Translations under genes and position numbers: made by a program
Notes under the pieces: model-generated
The model's database searches: none
What the model was told of the DNA's origin: nothing
Seen by the model: the letters and a program-made list of their open reading frames with translations, nothing else
Part shown: piece after piece, positions 35,356-43,479 of the stretch
Layout: each line of letters opens with the position of its first letter
Numbering within the stretch: the stretch's first letter is position 1
Assembly: GCF_014648255.1 (NCBI RefSeq)
Contig: NZ_BMQT01000009.1
Coordinates: forward strand, 124,001 to 188,000
Source: Nocardioides albus
GTDB lineage: Bacteria; Actinomycetota; Actinomycetes; Propionibacteriales; Nocardioidaceae
Direction: 5' to 3'
DNA: 64,000 nt

Positions 35356-36228
35356 ATGATGAGCACGAACCCCTCTGCTGAGGAGACCGCGCCCTACGGC
35401 ACCGGCCCTGGCGGCAACGCGCCGGCCAAGCCCGTACGCAAGGTGCGCACGCATCATCTTCGCGAGATGAAGCATCGTGGCGACAAGATCACGATGCTCA
35501 CCTCCTACGACATGTACTCCGCCCAGATCTTCGACGAGGCCGGCGTCGACCTGCTGCTCGTCGGCGACTCGGCCTCCAACAACGTCCTCGGCAACGAGAC
35601 GTCGCTTCCGGTGACCGTGGACGAGCTGCTGCCGCTGACCCGCGCGGTCTCGCGCAGCGTGAAGCGGGCGATGGTCGTCGGCGACCTGCCGTTCGGTTCC
35701 TACCAGGCCTCGCCGGAGCAGGGCTACCTGACTGCCGTGCGGTTCATGAAGGAGGCCGGCGCCCACTGCGTGAAGCTCGAGGGCGGCGCCGAGATGGCTC
35801 CGGTGATCAAGAAGCTGGTCGAGGGCGGCATCCCGGTCATCGCCCACATCGGCTTCACCCCGCAGTCCGAGCACGTCCTCGGCGGCTACCGCGTCCAAGG
35901 TCGCGGCGACACCTCCGACCGGATCATCGATGACGCCAAGGCCGTCCAGGAGGCCGGCGCGTTCGCGGTCGTCATGGAGATGGTCCCCGGCGACGTCGCC
36001 GCGCAGATCACCAAGGAGCTCGAGATCCCCACGATCGGGATCGGCGCCGGCCCCGACTGCGACGGCCAGGTGCTGGTCTGGCAGGACGCCTTCGGCATGC
36101 GCGACGGCAAGATGGCCCGCTTCGTGAAGCAGTACGCCGACGTGAAGTCGGTCCTGTCCGAGGGCGCCGAGGCCTACATCTCCGACGTCAAGGGCTCGAC
36201 CTTCCCCGGTCCCGAGCACACCTTCTGA
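35356..36228 (+). CDS. panB: 3-methyl-2-oxobutanoate hydroxymethyltransferase
   Basis: First committed step of pantothenate synthesis: transfer of a hydroxymethyl group from methylene-tetrahydrofolate to alpha-ketoisovalerate. The 290-residue protein has a 30-residue actinobacterial N-terminal extension and then the TIM-barrel core: ITMLTSYDMYSAQIFDEAG, LLLVGDSASNNVLG, MVVGDLPFGSYQ, KLEGGAEMAPVI, HIGFTPQSEH and IGIGAGPDCDGQVLVWQD. The catalytic Glu lies in VVMEMVPGDVA. The metal-binding Asp of GDSA is present. AGAAAGG precedes the double ATG at 35356. It is followed by a 12-bp stem terminator. Confidence 0.97.
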   Translation: MMSTNPSAEETAPYGTGPGGNAPAKPVRKVRTHHLREMKHRGDKITMLTSYDMYSAQIFDEAGVDLLLVGDSASNNVLGNETSLPVTVDELLPLTRAVSRSVKRAMVVGDLPFGSYQASPEQGYLTAVRFMKEAGAHCVKLEGGAEMAPVIKKLVEGGIPVIAHIGFTPQSEHVLGGYRVQGRGDTSDRIIDDAKAVQEAGAFAVVMEMVPGDVAAQITKELEIPTIGIGAGPDCDGQVLVWQDAFGMRDGKMARFVKQYADVKSVLSEGAEAYISDVKGSTFPGPEHTF

Positions 36229-36250
36229 GGGTCCGCTCCGATGTAGCGGT

Positions 36251-36290
36251 CAATCTGGGCCGTTCGCCGGCTCGGGGTCGGCCCAGATTG
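36251..36290. terminator. 12-bp stem bidirectional terminator after panB
   Basis: CAATCTGGGCCG (36251-36262) and CGGCCCAGATTG (36279-36290) are perfect inverted repeats with a 16-base loop, between panB (plus) and the convergent ion-channel gene (minus). Confidence 0.75.
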
Positions 36291-36302
36291 TCCGCGGAAC
36301 TC

Positions 36303-36953
36303 CTAGAAGCGGCGCGTCCTGGCGGCGGCCAGGCCGACCAGGCGGGCGACGACCATCGCGACGTAGAAGACCCCGGCGATCTGCTCGATCATCACGACCG
36401 AGCGGGCGTGCGGAAGCACGGGCACGATGTCGGAGAGGCCGACTGAGGTCAGCGTGGTGAAGGAGAGATAGAGCAGGTCGAACCACTGCCGGTGGTCGCC
36501 GAAGGAGCCGGGCCAGATCACCTGGACAGCGGCGTACAGATAGGCGAAGGCCCAGGCCACCACGGTGAACGCCGCCCCGGTCGCGAAGAGCTCGTCTCGG
36601 GTCACCACGTCGTCGTGGAAGAGGTAGCGGATCATCGCGTAGGAGACGAACAGATAGAACGGGACGTGGAAGAAGGCCGAGGCCAACACGACCCAGCCCT
36701 CGTTGGGAGCGACCGACTCCCACACCGCGAAGATCGTCGCCGGGCCGCCGAAGATGCAGGCGGCCCAGGAGAAGGCCGGGGTGAGGCGTACGGCCGCGAC
36801 CGCTGCCAGCAGGAGCAGCAACTGCAGCACGCCCAGCCCCGCGCGGCCCGCGGTGGAGCCGTCGAGGAAGGGGTAGGCCAGGATCGCCACGACTTGTCCG
36901 AGCAGCAGTACCGCGGACGGATGGTCGCGCATCGCTCTGATCACCTTCGTCAC
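36303..36953 (-). CDS. ion channel protein with non-canonical selectivity filter
   Basis: A 216-residue membrane protein with about six helices and a single pore module near the C-terminus (FDLLYLSFTTLTSVGLSDIV, then a last helix MIEQIAGVFYVAMVVARLVG). This is the Ion_trans_2/two-TM potassium channel arrangement, but the filter reads TSVGLSD where classical channels have TVGYGD, so potassium selectivity is uncertain. No cytoplasmic ligand domain follows. I chose the GTG at 36953 (VTKVIRAMRDH); an ATG at 36932 is possible. Function is inferred from fold only. Confidence 0.8.
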   Translation of the reverse strand: MTKVIRAMRDHPSAVLLLGQVVAILAYPFLDGSTAGRAGLGVLQLLLLLAAVAAVRLTPAFSWAACIFGGPATIFAVWESVAPNEGWVVLASAFFHVPFYLFVSYAMIRYLFHDDVVTRDELFATGAAFTVVAWAFAYLYAAVQVIWPGSFGDHRQWFDLLYLSFTTLTSVGLSDIVPVLPHARSVVMIEQIAGVFYVAMVVARLVGLAAARTRRF

Positions 36954-36996
36954 AAGCGCACACCCTAAAGCCCATCTGGCCAGTACCGTCGGCACC

Positions 36997-38214
36997 ATGC
37001 GCGCTGACATGGTCCTCGCCTCCGTGATCGCTCTCGGGCTTTCGACCGCGGCCTGCGCCGGTGACTCCGACCCGGCCTCCACTCCCCCGCCGCTGAACCC
37101 GTCGGGCTCGGCGAGCGCATCCCCGAGCGCGAGCACGTCGGCGCCGCCCGCGTTGCTGCCGGTCTCCGACCGGGTCCCTGAGCTCGACGTCGAGGTCGTC
37201 AACGACGAGCTCGACCATCCCTGGGACGTCGCCGACATCGGAGCGGGACGGTTCCTGGTCACCGAGCGGGAGCGGGCGGTCCTCTCGCTGGTCAAGGACG
37301 GGGAGCGGCGCGAGATCCCGTTCGGGGACAGCGACATCTGGGTCTCCGGCGAGACCGGCCTGATGGGGCTCGAGATCGACCCCGGCTTCGAGGAGACCCG
37401 CCGTATCTACACCTGCCAGGGGTGGAACGGTGGTGAGGACGTACGTGTCATCTCCTGGACCCTCGACGCCGGACTGACCCGCGCCAGCCAGGAGCGGGCG
37501 CTCATCGACGGCTTCCCCACCTCATCAGGGCGGCATGGTGGCTGCCGGCTGCTGATCAGCGCCGACGGGGCGCTGTGGGTCGGCACCGGCGACGCGGCGA
37601 ACGAGGAGAACCCGCGCAGCCTCGACTCCCTGGGCGGGAAGACGCTGCGGCTCGACCCGGAGACCGGCGAGCCGTGGCCGGGCAACCCGTGGGCAGGTGA
37701 CCAGGGCCCGCGGCGCTACATCACCTCGTTCGGGCACCGCAACGTGCAGGGGTTGGCGCAGCGCGCCGACGGCACCGTCTGGGCGATCGAGCACGGGCCC
37801 GACCGCGACGACGAGGTCAACGAGATCACGTTGGGTGGGGACTATGGCTGGAACCCGGGCTCCGGCTACGACGAGTCGGCGCCGATGACGGATCAGGATC
37901 TTCCTGGCAAGCAGATCGAGGCCGCTTGGGCCTCCGGCAACCCGACCGTCGCGACCGGTGGTGGCACCTTCATCCCAGTCCAGGACCGGTGGGGTGCCTA
38001 TGGCGGAGCGCTCGCGGTCGCCGTGCTCAAGGACCAGGAGCTGCGGATCCTCGCCTTCGACGAGTCCGGGAAGCTCACCGACGACCGGTCGCCCGAGGTC
38101 ATGCAGGACCACGGGCGACTGCGTACGGTCTCGTTGGCGGCCGACGGCGACCTCCTCGTCACCTCCGACAACGGCGGTGGCGAGGACGTCCTGCTTCGCG
38201 TCACCCCACGCTGA
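36997..38214 (+). CDS. PQQ-dependent glucose/sorbosone dehydrogenase-like lipoprotein
   Basis: A 405-residue exported protein with the lipobox LSTAAC (Cys at about 21), a Ser/Pro/Ala-rich linker (about 28-55) and a six-bladed propeller of the GSDH family. Family hallmarks are DHPWDVADIGAGRFLVTER-like opening, TGLMGLEIDPGF, YTCQGWNG, the calcium/PQQ segment GTGDAANEENPRSLDSLGGK, FGHRNVQGLA and EHGPDRDDEVNEI. It would oxidise sugars outside the membrane if PQQ is available. No PQQ synthesis genes are in the window, and actinobacterial homologues often have unproven activity. Confidence 0.9.
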   Translation: MRADMVLASVIALGLSTAACAGDSDPASTPPPLNPSGSASASPSASTSAPPALLPVSDRVPELDVEVVNDELDHPWDVADIGAGRFLVTERERAVLSLVKDGERREIPFGDSDIWVSGETGLMGLEIDPGFEETRRIYTCQGWNGGEDVRVISWTLDAGLTRASQERALIDGFPTSSGRHGGCRLLISADGALWVGTGDAANEENPRSLDSLGGKTLRLDPETGEPWPGNPWAGDQGPRRYITSFGHRNVQGLAQRADGTVWAIEHGPDRDDEVNEITLGGDYGWNPGSGYDESAPMTDQDLPGKQIEAAWASGNPTVATGGGTFIPVQDRWGAYGGALAVAVLKDQELRILAFDESGKLTDDRSPEVMQDHGRLRTVSLAADGDLLVTSDNGGGEDVLLRVTPR

Positions 38215-38231
38215 GGCTCAGCTCGGTCGGC

Positions 38232-38441
38232 TCACTCGGACTCGGTGCCCGCGTCGCCTTCCCAGGCCTTGTCTTCCTTCTCCCAGCGCTCGTTGTTCTC
38301 CTGAACCTTCTCCAGCGCCTGGGAGGCCTCGGCGTGCGAGGCGTAGGGGCCGAGGCGGTCCTTGGCCTTGCAGCCCTCGTACGGCTCGACGGTCTTGTGG
38401 ATGAGGCAGTAGTAGTACTCGCCAGCGTGCTCGTCGCTCAT
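38232..38441 (-). CDS. small conserved actinobacterial protein
   Basis: A 69-residue acidic, hydrophilic protein beginning MSDEHAGEYYYCLIHKTVEP and containing GCKAKDRLGPYASHAEASQA, followed by a helical lysine/glutamate-rich end. The YYYC...H and C...KDRLGPY pattern recurs in many actinobacteria as a hypothetical protein. The Cys-His-Cys set could hold a metal. It converges with the sugar dehydrogenase gene. Function is unknown. Confidence 0.7.
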   Translation of the reverse strand: MSDEHAGEYYYCLIHKTVEPYEGCKAKDRLGPYASHAEASQALEKVQENNERWEKEDKAWEGDAGTESE

Positions 38442-38476
38442 GGCACCAACCTACCGTCCCGTCAGGGGCGATGAGG

Positions 38477-38788
38477 TCAGAGCGAGCTCTCCGCCGAGAG
38501 CCCGTTGATCACCTTCGCCATCGCGATGTCTCGACTGGTGACGCCGCCGGCGTCGTGGCTGGTGAGCCGGATCTCGACGTACGGGTAGCGCAGGTCGATG
38601 TCGGGGTGGTGGTTGGCCTCCTCGGCCTTCGCCCCGATCGCGTTGACCAGCGCGAGACCGGTGACGAAGTCACCGGTCTCCACGCGGGCGACGATGCTGT
38701 CGGCTTCGCCGCTCGTGTCGTACGTCCAGCCGGCGAGCTGCTCCTGGGCGACCTGCTCGGCGTTGAGGGTCGTGGTGTCAGGTTCCAT
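38477..38788 (-). CDS. 4a-hydroxytetrahydrobiopterin dehydratase (pterin carbinolamine dehydratase)
   Basis: A 103-residue PCD/DCoH-fold protein that dehydrates 4a-hydroxy-tetrahydropterin or the analogous cofactor. The active-site histidines lie in EEANHHPDIDLRYPYVEIRL, followed by the LTSHDAGGVTSRDIAMAKVI helix. The ATG at 38788 gives a normal family length; a frame 15 residues longer was rejected. No aromatic amino acid hydroxylase gene lies nearby, so a role in pterin or molybdopterin metabolism is also possible. Confidence 0.9.
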   Translation of the reverse strand: MEPDTTTLNAEQVAQEQLAGWTYDTSGEADSIVARVETGDFVTGLALVNAIGAKAEEANHHPDIDLRYPYVEIRLTSHDAGGVTSRDIAMAKVINGLSAESSL

Positions 38789-38829
38789 GCCCCCACCCTG
38801 CCATCGCCGTGGTCGTCCCGTCACCCGGG

Positions 38830-39252
38830 TCATCCTTCGCGCTGCGCCAGCCGGTTGCGTACGCGGTAGACGGCTGCGTGATGGTCGTAGTCGTCGCTCA
38901 TCACGGCCGCCAGGCGCAGCGGTCCGAGCGCGTCCTCGAGGCGGTCCTGGCGCTCCAGGACACGACCCAGCGAGTGCTGGCTCCAGGCGTCGCTGGGGTC
39001 GCGCTCGACGAGCCAGCGCAGCTCAGCCTCCGCCTTGGCGAGCTGGGCCCGCAGCATGTAGGCCCATGCCCGCATGCTCCGCAGCCCGAAGTTGTCGGGG
39101 TCGCCTTCCAGCGCCGGCTCCAGGATCTCCAGCGCCTCCACCGGGAAGCGCCGCGAGAGCAGGTCGTGGGCTGTCCGGTAGGCCACCTCGTGGGCGCTCT
39201 GGCCCGGGAAGATGACCGCCGGGGCCACGTACTCGAACTCGTTCTCTGTCAT
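38830..39252 (-). CDS. tetratricopeptide-repeat protein
   Basis: A 140-residue, mainly helical protein. Residues 20-135 form about three TPR-like helix pairs, with FPVEALEILEPALEGDPDNF, RAQLAKAEAELRWLVERDPS and DRLEDALGPLRLAAVMSDDY. The first residues (MTENEFEYVAPAVIFPGQ) are followed by a conserved HEVAYRTAHDLL helix. The ATG at 39252 was chosen because upstream codons overlap the divergent DUF1918 gene. It is probably a protein-interaction adaptor whose partner is unknown. Confidence 0.8.
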   Translation of the reverse strand: MTENEFEYVAPAVIFPGQSAHEVAYRTAHDLLSRRFPVEALEILEPALEGDPDNFGLRSMRAWAYMLRAQLAKAEAELRWLVERDPSDAWSQHSLGRVLERQDRLEDALGPLRLAAVMSDDYDHHAAVYRVRNRLAQREG

Positions 39253-39340
39253 CACACCCTCCGAACGCGGTACCCCCATGCGGTATTCCATCCGCACCCG
39301 CCATGGGAGCACCATTGTGACGGATAGGAGGTGAACGCGC

Positions 39341-39532
39341 ATGCACGCATCAGTAGGTGACCACCTCGTCGTCCTGGGCCAGCACGTCGGGGACCACACG
39401 CGAGAAGCCGAGATCATCGAGGTCAGCCACCCCGACGGCAGCCCTCCCTACCTCGTACGCTGGAGCGACAGCGACCACGAGTCGCTGGTCTTCCCCGGTC
39501 CAGATGCCCACATCGAGCCCGCCGCCCACTAG
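39341..39532 (+). CDS. DUF1918 protein
   Basis: A 63-residue protein of the actinobacterial DUF1918 family: MHASVGDHLVVLGQHVGDHT, then AEIIEVSHPDGSPPYLVRWS and a final DHESLVFPGPDAHIEP. The fold is a small SH3-like beta barrel and the function is unknown. GGAGG lies about 8 bases upstream of the ATG. It ends 10 bases before the RNase P RNA on the same strand. Confidence 0.88.
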   Translation: MHASVGDHLVVLGQHVGDHTREAEIIEVSHPDGSPPYLVRWSDSDHESLVFPGPDAHIEPAAH

Positions 39533-39542
39533 ACTTTTGATC

Positions 39543-39913
39543 GCGGACGGGCTGGCCGGGCGATCGCGTCGTAGAGATACGTCGAGGAAAGTCCGGGCTC
39601 CACAGGACAGGGTGGTGGCTAACGGCCACCCGGGGTGACCCGCGGGACAGTGCCACAGAGAACAGACCGCCGCTACCCTCCAGGTAGCGGTAAGGGTGAA
39701 ACGGTGGGGTAAGAGCCCACCAGTCCTCGTGGTGACACGAGGAGCTAGGTAAACCCCACCCGGAGCAAGACCAGACAGCGTACGACGGTGTTAGTTCACT
39801 GGGAGGGCGGTCCGCCCGAGTGCGCGGGTAGGTTGCTAGAGGCCATCGGCAACGATGGTCCGAGATGGATGGTCGCCGACTACAGAACCCGGCTTACAGG
39901 CCAGCCCGTCCGC
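39543..39913 (+). ncRNA. rnpB: RNase P RNA, bacterial class A
   Basis: The catalytic RNA that matures tRNA 5' ends. The termini GCGGACGGGCTGG (39543-39555) and CCAGCCCGTCCGC (39901-39913) pair as stem P1. The conserved core GAGGAAAGTCCGGGCTCC lies at about 39589-39606, followed by GGTGACCCGCGGGACAGTGCCACAGA, the AGGGTGAAACGGTGG region, GTAAACCCCACC and the 3' core GGTTGCTAGAGGC through to AGAACCCGGCTTACAGGCC. All conserved regions are present and the length (about 371) is typical of actinobacteria. TTTTATA follows the 3' arm. Confidence 0.97.
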
Positions 39914-39997
39914 TTTTATAGGCCTGACCTGGCCGACCGCTTGTCGGCGGAGTAGATCCTCAGCCGCACGAAGTCCGGCCGGCTCATCGCTGCCCGC

Positions 39998-40849
39998 TCA
40001 GGCCGCAGACCCGGTCTTCGGGCCGAGGAAGTCCAGGACCTCGGGGACGAACTCGTGGTGATACTGGAACACACCGCCGTGACCGGAGGCCGGGTAGATC
40101 CGCAGGCGGGAGTCCGGCAGCCGGGCCGCCATGTCCTTGGAGTGCTCGCTGGCGACCATCAGGTCCTTGTCACCGTTGGCGACGAAGACCGGGATCTTGA
40201 TCTGCCCCAGGTCGTCGGCGGGATGCATCCCCCCGCTGGTGATCGCGCGCAGTTGGGCCAGGCGCGCCTGCGAGGAGATCGGCTTGTCAAGACCCGTCGT
40301 ACGCTCCGCGAGCCGCTCGAAGTAGGCGTTGGCCGCCCTCTTGCCCTCGGTGGTGCGCGGGAAGAAGAGGAAGTGGCGCGGGTCCTTCCGGGCCAGGAAC
40401 GCCTTGGTGTAGGCGCCACCGACGATGAACGGCATCTTCCAGATGCCGCCGCCACCGCGCGGGCCGCTGCCGGCGACCACCATGCGGCGTACGAGATCGG
40501 GCGCCTGGAGGGCGACCATCTGGGCGACGGCACCGCCGAGCGAGAAGCCGATCAGGTCGACCTCCTCGTGGCCGAGCGCGCGGATGAAGGCGATGGCGTC
40601 GGCACCCATCTCCTCCATGTCGTTCGGCACCCGGCCGCCGGTCGCGCCGACGCCGCGGTTGTCGAAGGCGATCACGTGGTGCTGCGCGGCGACCCCGTCG
40701 AGGACGCGCGGGTCCCAGTCGTCGAGGACGGCGGTGAAGTGGTGCAGGAACACCACCGGTACGCCGCCGGGCTTGCCGAGCTCTCGATAGGCGAACGACG
40801 TGCCGCCGACATCGATCGTCTTGTTGGGAGTGGTCGCCCAGGTCGTCAT
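39998..40849 (-). CDS. alpha/beta hydrolase
   Basis: A 283-residue hydrolase of the alpha/beta fold. It has the oxyanion region VVFLHHFTAVLDDWDP, the strand AFDNRGVGATGG, the nucleophile elbow GFSLGGAVAQ, the acid in VANGDKDLMV and the catalytic His in ASGHGGVFQYHHE. It is a clear paralogue of the hydrolase at 42576, sharing the YRELG-GGVPVVF opening and GPRGG motif. It diverges from a TetR gene across a perfect palindromic operator, so it is very likely repressed by that TetR. The substrate is unknown; haloperoxidase- or esterase-like activity is plausible. Confidence 0.88.
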   Translation of the reverse strand: MTTWATTPNKTIDVGGTSFAYRELGKPGGVPVVFLHHFTAVLDDWDPRVLDGVAAQHHVIAFDNRGVGATGGRVPNDMEEMGADAIAFIRALGHEEVDLIGFSLGGAVAQMVALQAPDLVRRMVVAGSGPRGGGGIWKMPFIVGGAYTKAFLARKDPRHFLFFPRTTEGKRAANAYFERLAERTTGLDKPISSQARLAQLRAITSGGMHPADDLGQIKIPVFVANGDKDLMVASEHSKDMAARLPDSRLRIYPASGHGGVFQYHHEFVPEVLDFLGPKTGSAA

Positions 40850-40908
40850 GGCCTGCTCCTTCGTCGGGCACCTGCCGCGGAGCGCGGGTGCTTGAACTTT
40901 GCGGATTG

Positions 40909-40938
40909 CATTACGATCATAATAGTATGATCGTAATG
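40909..40938. promoter_or_regulatory. perfect palindromic TetR operator in the divergent promoter
   Basis: CATTACGATCATA (40909-40921) and TATGATCGTAATG (40926-40938) form a perfect 13-bp inverted repeat with a 4-base ATAG centre. It lies between the divergent hydrolase (minus) and tetR (plus) genes and is markedly AT-rich, covering the likely -10 regions of both. Confidence 0.85.
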
Positions 40939-40975
40939 TTACGGTTCTGACAGTCCCCGGACGGAGATTCACCTC

Positions 40976-41590
40976 ATGGCGAGATACAGCCCGGAGCACA
41001 AGGAAGCGACGCGGCGCCGGATGATCGAGACCGCCGGCCGCCGGTTCAAGAGCGACGGCATCGACGGATCCGGGATCGCGACCCTGGTCGCCGACGCGGG
41101 GCTGACCAACGGTGCCTTCTATGGTCACTTCGCCTCCAAGGACGACCTGGTCGCCTCGGTCGTGACTCAGCAGCTCACCGATCAGGTCGCCGTCGTGGAC
41201 GGGCTGCCCGCCGGGCTCGCCTCCGTCGAAGCCTTCCTGCGCGACTACCTCTCCCCCGCGCATCGCGACGATCCCGCCGGCGGCTGCCCCTCCGCCGCCC
41301 TCCTGGACGAGATCGGCCGCTGCGGCGAGGCGACCCGCCAGACCTACACCGACGGAGCCCGCTCGATGATCGAGGCGATCACGCGTCACCTCGCCGCCGG
41401 CGGCACCGACGGGGCCGACGAGCGCGCGATCGGCATCCTCACGCTCCTGGTCGGCTCCCTGCAGCTGGCTCGCGCCGTCACCGACGCCGAGCTCTCCGAC
41501 CGCATCCTCGCCGCGGCTTACACCCAAGCCATCACCATCGCGGGAGCCCGTCCGGGTCCCGCGACAACACTCACCCAGGAGTCACCATGA
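40976..41590 (+). CDS. TetR-family repressor
   Basis: A 204-residue regulator. The helix-turn-helix region reads RRRMIETAGRRFKSDGIDGS, then IATLVADAGLTNGAFYGHFA with the F-Y-x-H-F recognition signature of the subgroup. The ligand domain follows. It overlaps the downstream oxidoreductase gene by 4 bases, so it is the first gene of an operon tetR-oxidoreductase-hydrolase, and its presumed operator lies 38 bases upstream. It probably senses the electrophilic or xenobiotic substrate of its operon. Confidence 0.93.
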   Translation: MARYSPEHKEATRRRMIETAGRRFKSDGIDGSGIATLVADAGLTNGAFYGHFASKDDLVASVVTQQLTDQVAVVDGLPAGLASVEAFLRDYLSPAHRDDPAGGCPSAALLDEIGRCGEATRQTYTDGARSMIEAITRHLAAGGTDGADERAIGILTLLVGSLQLARAVTDAELSDRILAAAYTQAITIAGARPGPATTLTQESP

Positions 41591-42579
41591 AGGCGTTCGT
41601 CGTCACCCACTACGGTCCAGACGGGCTCGAGGCAGCCGACGTCCCGGCGCCGACGGTCGGACCTCGCGACGTCCTGGTCGACGTCCGCGCCGCGAGCATC
41701 AACCCACTCGACAAGATGGTCCGCAACGGCGAGTTCAAGCAGCTGCTGAAGTACCAGCCGCCCTTCACCCTCGGCCACGACGTCTCCGGCGTCATCACCG
41801 AGGTCGGGTCGCAGGTCCGTGACTTCAAGGTCGGCGACGAGATCTACGCCCGCCCGCGCGACCTGCGCATCGGCACCTTCGCCGAGCAGATCGCCATCGA
41901 CTCCGACGACGTCGCCCCCAAGCCGAGGTCGCTGTCGTTCGAGGAGGCCGCAGCCGTACCCCTGGTCGCGCTCGCCGCCTGGCAGGCATTGGTCGGCCTG
42001 GCCAGCGTCAAGCCCGGCCAGAAGGTCCTGGTCCACGCCGGCGCCGGCGGCCTCGGCTCCACCGTCATCCAGGTCGCCAAGCACCTCGGCGCCCACGTCG
42101 CCACCACCGCCGCCACCAAGGACATCGAGAAGGTCCGCGCGCTCGGTGCCGACGAGGTCGTCGACTACACCAGCACCAACTTCGCCGAGGTCATATCCGG
42201 CTACGACGTCGTGCTCGACTCCCTCGGAACCGCCAGCCTCGAGAAGTCGCTGACCGTCCTGAAACCTGGCGGTCTGGCGATCAGCGTGGTCGGCCCACCC
42301 GACCCGCACATGGCGGACCAGCTAGGCACGCCGCTCCTCAAGCCCGTCATGGCCCTGTTGAGCCGCAAGATCCGGTCCCGCGCCAAGAAGCTAGGCGTGC
42401 GCTACTCGTTCCTCTTCATGGAGGCCAACGGCACCCAGCTCACGACCCTCGCCGCGCTCTACGACGACGGCATCCTCAAGCCGGTCCTCGACCGCACCTT
42501 CGGTTTCGCCGACACGATCGAAGCGATGGCGTACGTCGAGCAGGGCAAGGCCAACGGCAAGATCGTGGTGACCCGATGA
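41587..42579 (+). CDS. NADP-dependent medium-chain reductase (quinone-oxidoreductase-like)
   Basis: A 330-residue MDR-family protein without the structural-zinc cysteines. The N-terminal GroES-like domain includes LVDVRAASINPLDKMVRNGE and LGHDVSGVITEVGSQV. The Rossmann site VHAGAGGLGSTVIQVAK binds NADPH. The end ANGKIVVTR is typical of zeta-crystallin-like quinone or enoyl reductases. The start ATGA overlaps the tetR stop, and the stop overlaps the next gene by 4 bases. The role is likely reduction of a quinone or enone in the TetR-controlled pathway. Confidence 0.92.
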   Translation: MKAFVVTHYGPDGLEAADVPAPTVGPRDVLVDVRAASINPLDKMVRNGEFKQLLKYQPPFTLGHDVSGVITEVGSQVRDFKVGDEIYARPRDLRIGTFAEQIAIDSDDVAPKPRSLSFEEAAAVPLVALAAWQALVGLASVKPGQKVLVHAGAGGLGSTVIQVAKHLGAHVATTAATKDIEKVRALGADEVVDYTSTNFAEVISGYDVVLDSLGTASLEKSLTVLKPGGLAISVVGPPDPHMADQLGTPLLKPVMALLSRKIRSRAKKLGVRYSFLFMEANGTQLTTLAALYDDGILKPVLDRTFGFADTIEAMAYVEQGKANGKIVVTR

Positions 42580-43439
42580 GCACCCCCGGCGAGCCTGCCG
42601 TCACCTCCTACGAGCAGGCCCCGACCCGCTCCGTCACCGTCGGCGACGTGAGGTACGCCTACCGCGAGCTCGGCCCGAAGGGCGGCGTACCCGTCGTCTT
42701 CTTCGTGCACCTCGCGGCCACGCTGGACAACTGGGACCCGCGCATCGTCGATCCCATCGCCGAGAAGCGACACGTCATCAACTTCGACCAGCGCGGCGTC
42801 GGCGCCTCGACAGGAGAGGTGCCCGGCACCATCGAGGAAGCCGCCGATCACGCCTACGAGCTCATCGCGGCACTCGGGTTCGAGGAGATCGACATCTTCT
42901 CCTTCTCGATGGGCGGCATGATCGCCCAGGACCTGATCCTCGAGCACCCCGGCCTGGTCCGCAGGCTCGTGCTGACCGGCACCGGGCCCAGGGGCGGCAA
43001 GGACATCGAGAAGGTCGCCGGGGTCACCTACCGGGACATTCTCCGCGCGACGCTGACCAGGTCGGACCCCAAGGAGTTCCTCTTCTTCAACCGCGACGCG
43101 GCCGGGAAGTCGGCCGCGAAGGCCTTCATCAAGCGGCTCCAAGAACGCACCGTCGACCGTGACCGGCCGGCCACCATCAAGGCGCTGCGCACCCAGCTGA
43201 AGGCGATCCAGAAGTACGGTCGCTCCGCCCCGTCGGACCTGTCGGCGCTCACCATGCCGACGCTGATCGCCAACGGCGACCACGACCGGATGGTGCCCAC
43301 GGCTCTCTCCGAGGACCTCCATCGCCGCATCAAGGGCAGCCAGCTGATCATCTACCCCAACTCTGGCCACGGCGGGATCTTCCAGTTCCACGAAGCGTTC
43401 GCCCCGGTCGCAGCGGACTTCCTCGGCAGCCCGGCATAA
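42576..43439 (+). CDS. alpha/beta hydrolase, paralogue of the one at 39998
   Basis: A 287-residue hydrolase in the same operon. Matching landmarks are YRELGPKGGVPVVFFVHLAA, NFDQRGVGAS, the nucleophile elbow SFSMGGMIAQ, the acid in IANGDHDRMVP and the catalytic His in NSGHGGIFQFHE. In the elbow the first glycine of GxSxG is replaced by serine, so it reads S-F-S-M-G, unlike its divergent paralogue. The two flank TetR and the reductase, suggesting duplication within one pathway and perhaps different substrates. Confidence 0.88.
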   Translation: MSTPGEPAVTSYEQAPTRSVTVGDVRYAYRELGPKGGVPVVFFVHLAATLDNWDPRIVDPIAEKRHVINFDQRGVGASTGEVPGTIEEAADHAYELIAALGFEEIDIFSFSMGGMIAQDLILEHPGLVRRLVLTGTGPRGGKDIEKVAGVTYRDILRATLTRSDPKEFLFFNRDAAGKSAAKAFIKRLQERTVDRDRPATIKALRTQLKAIQKYGRSAPSDLSALTMPTLIANGDHDRMVPTALSEDLHRRIKGSQLIIYPNSGHGGIFQFHEAFAPVAADFLGSPA

Positions 43440-43479
43440 GGCAGTCGGTCAACCGAACCGGGCACTGGTTTGAGGACTC

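Noticed and set aside
40040-40930. 291-codon forward frame opposite the alpha/beta hydrolase
   Set aside because: Antisense of a well-supported hydrolase with intact catalytic motifs.
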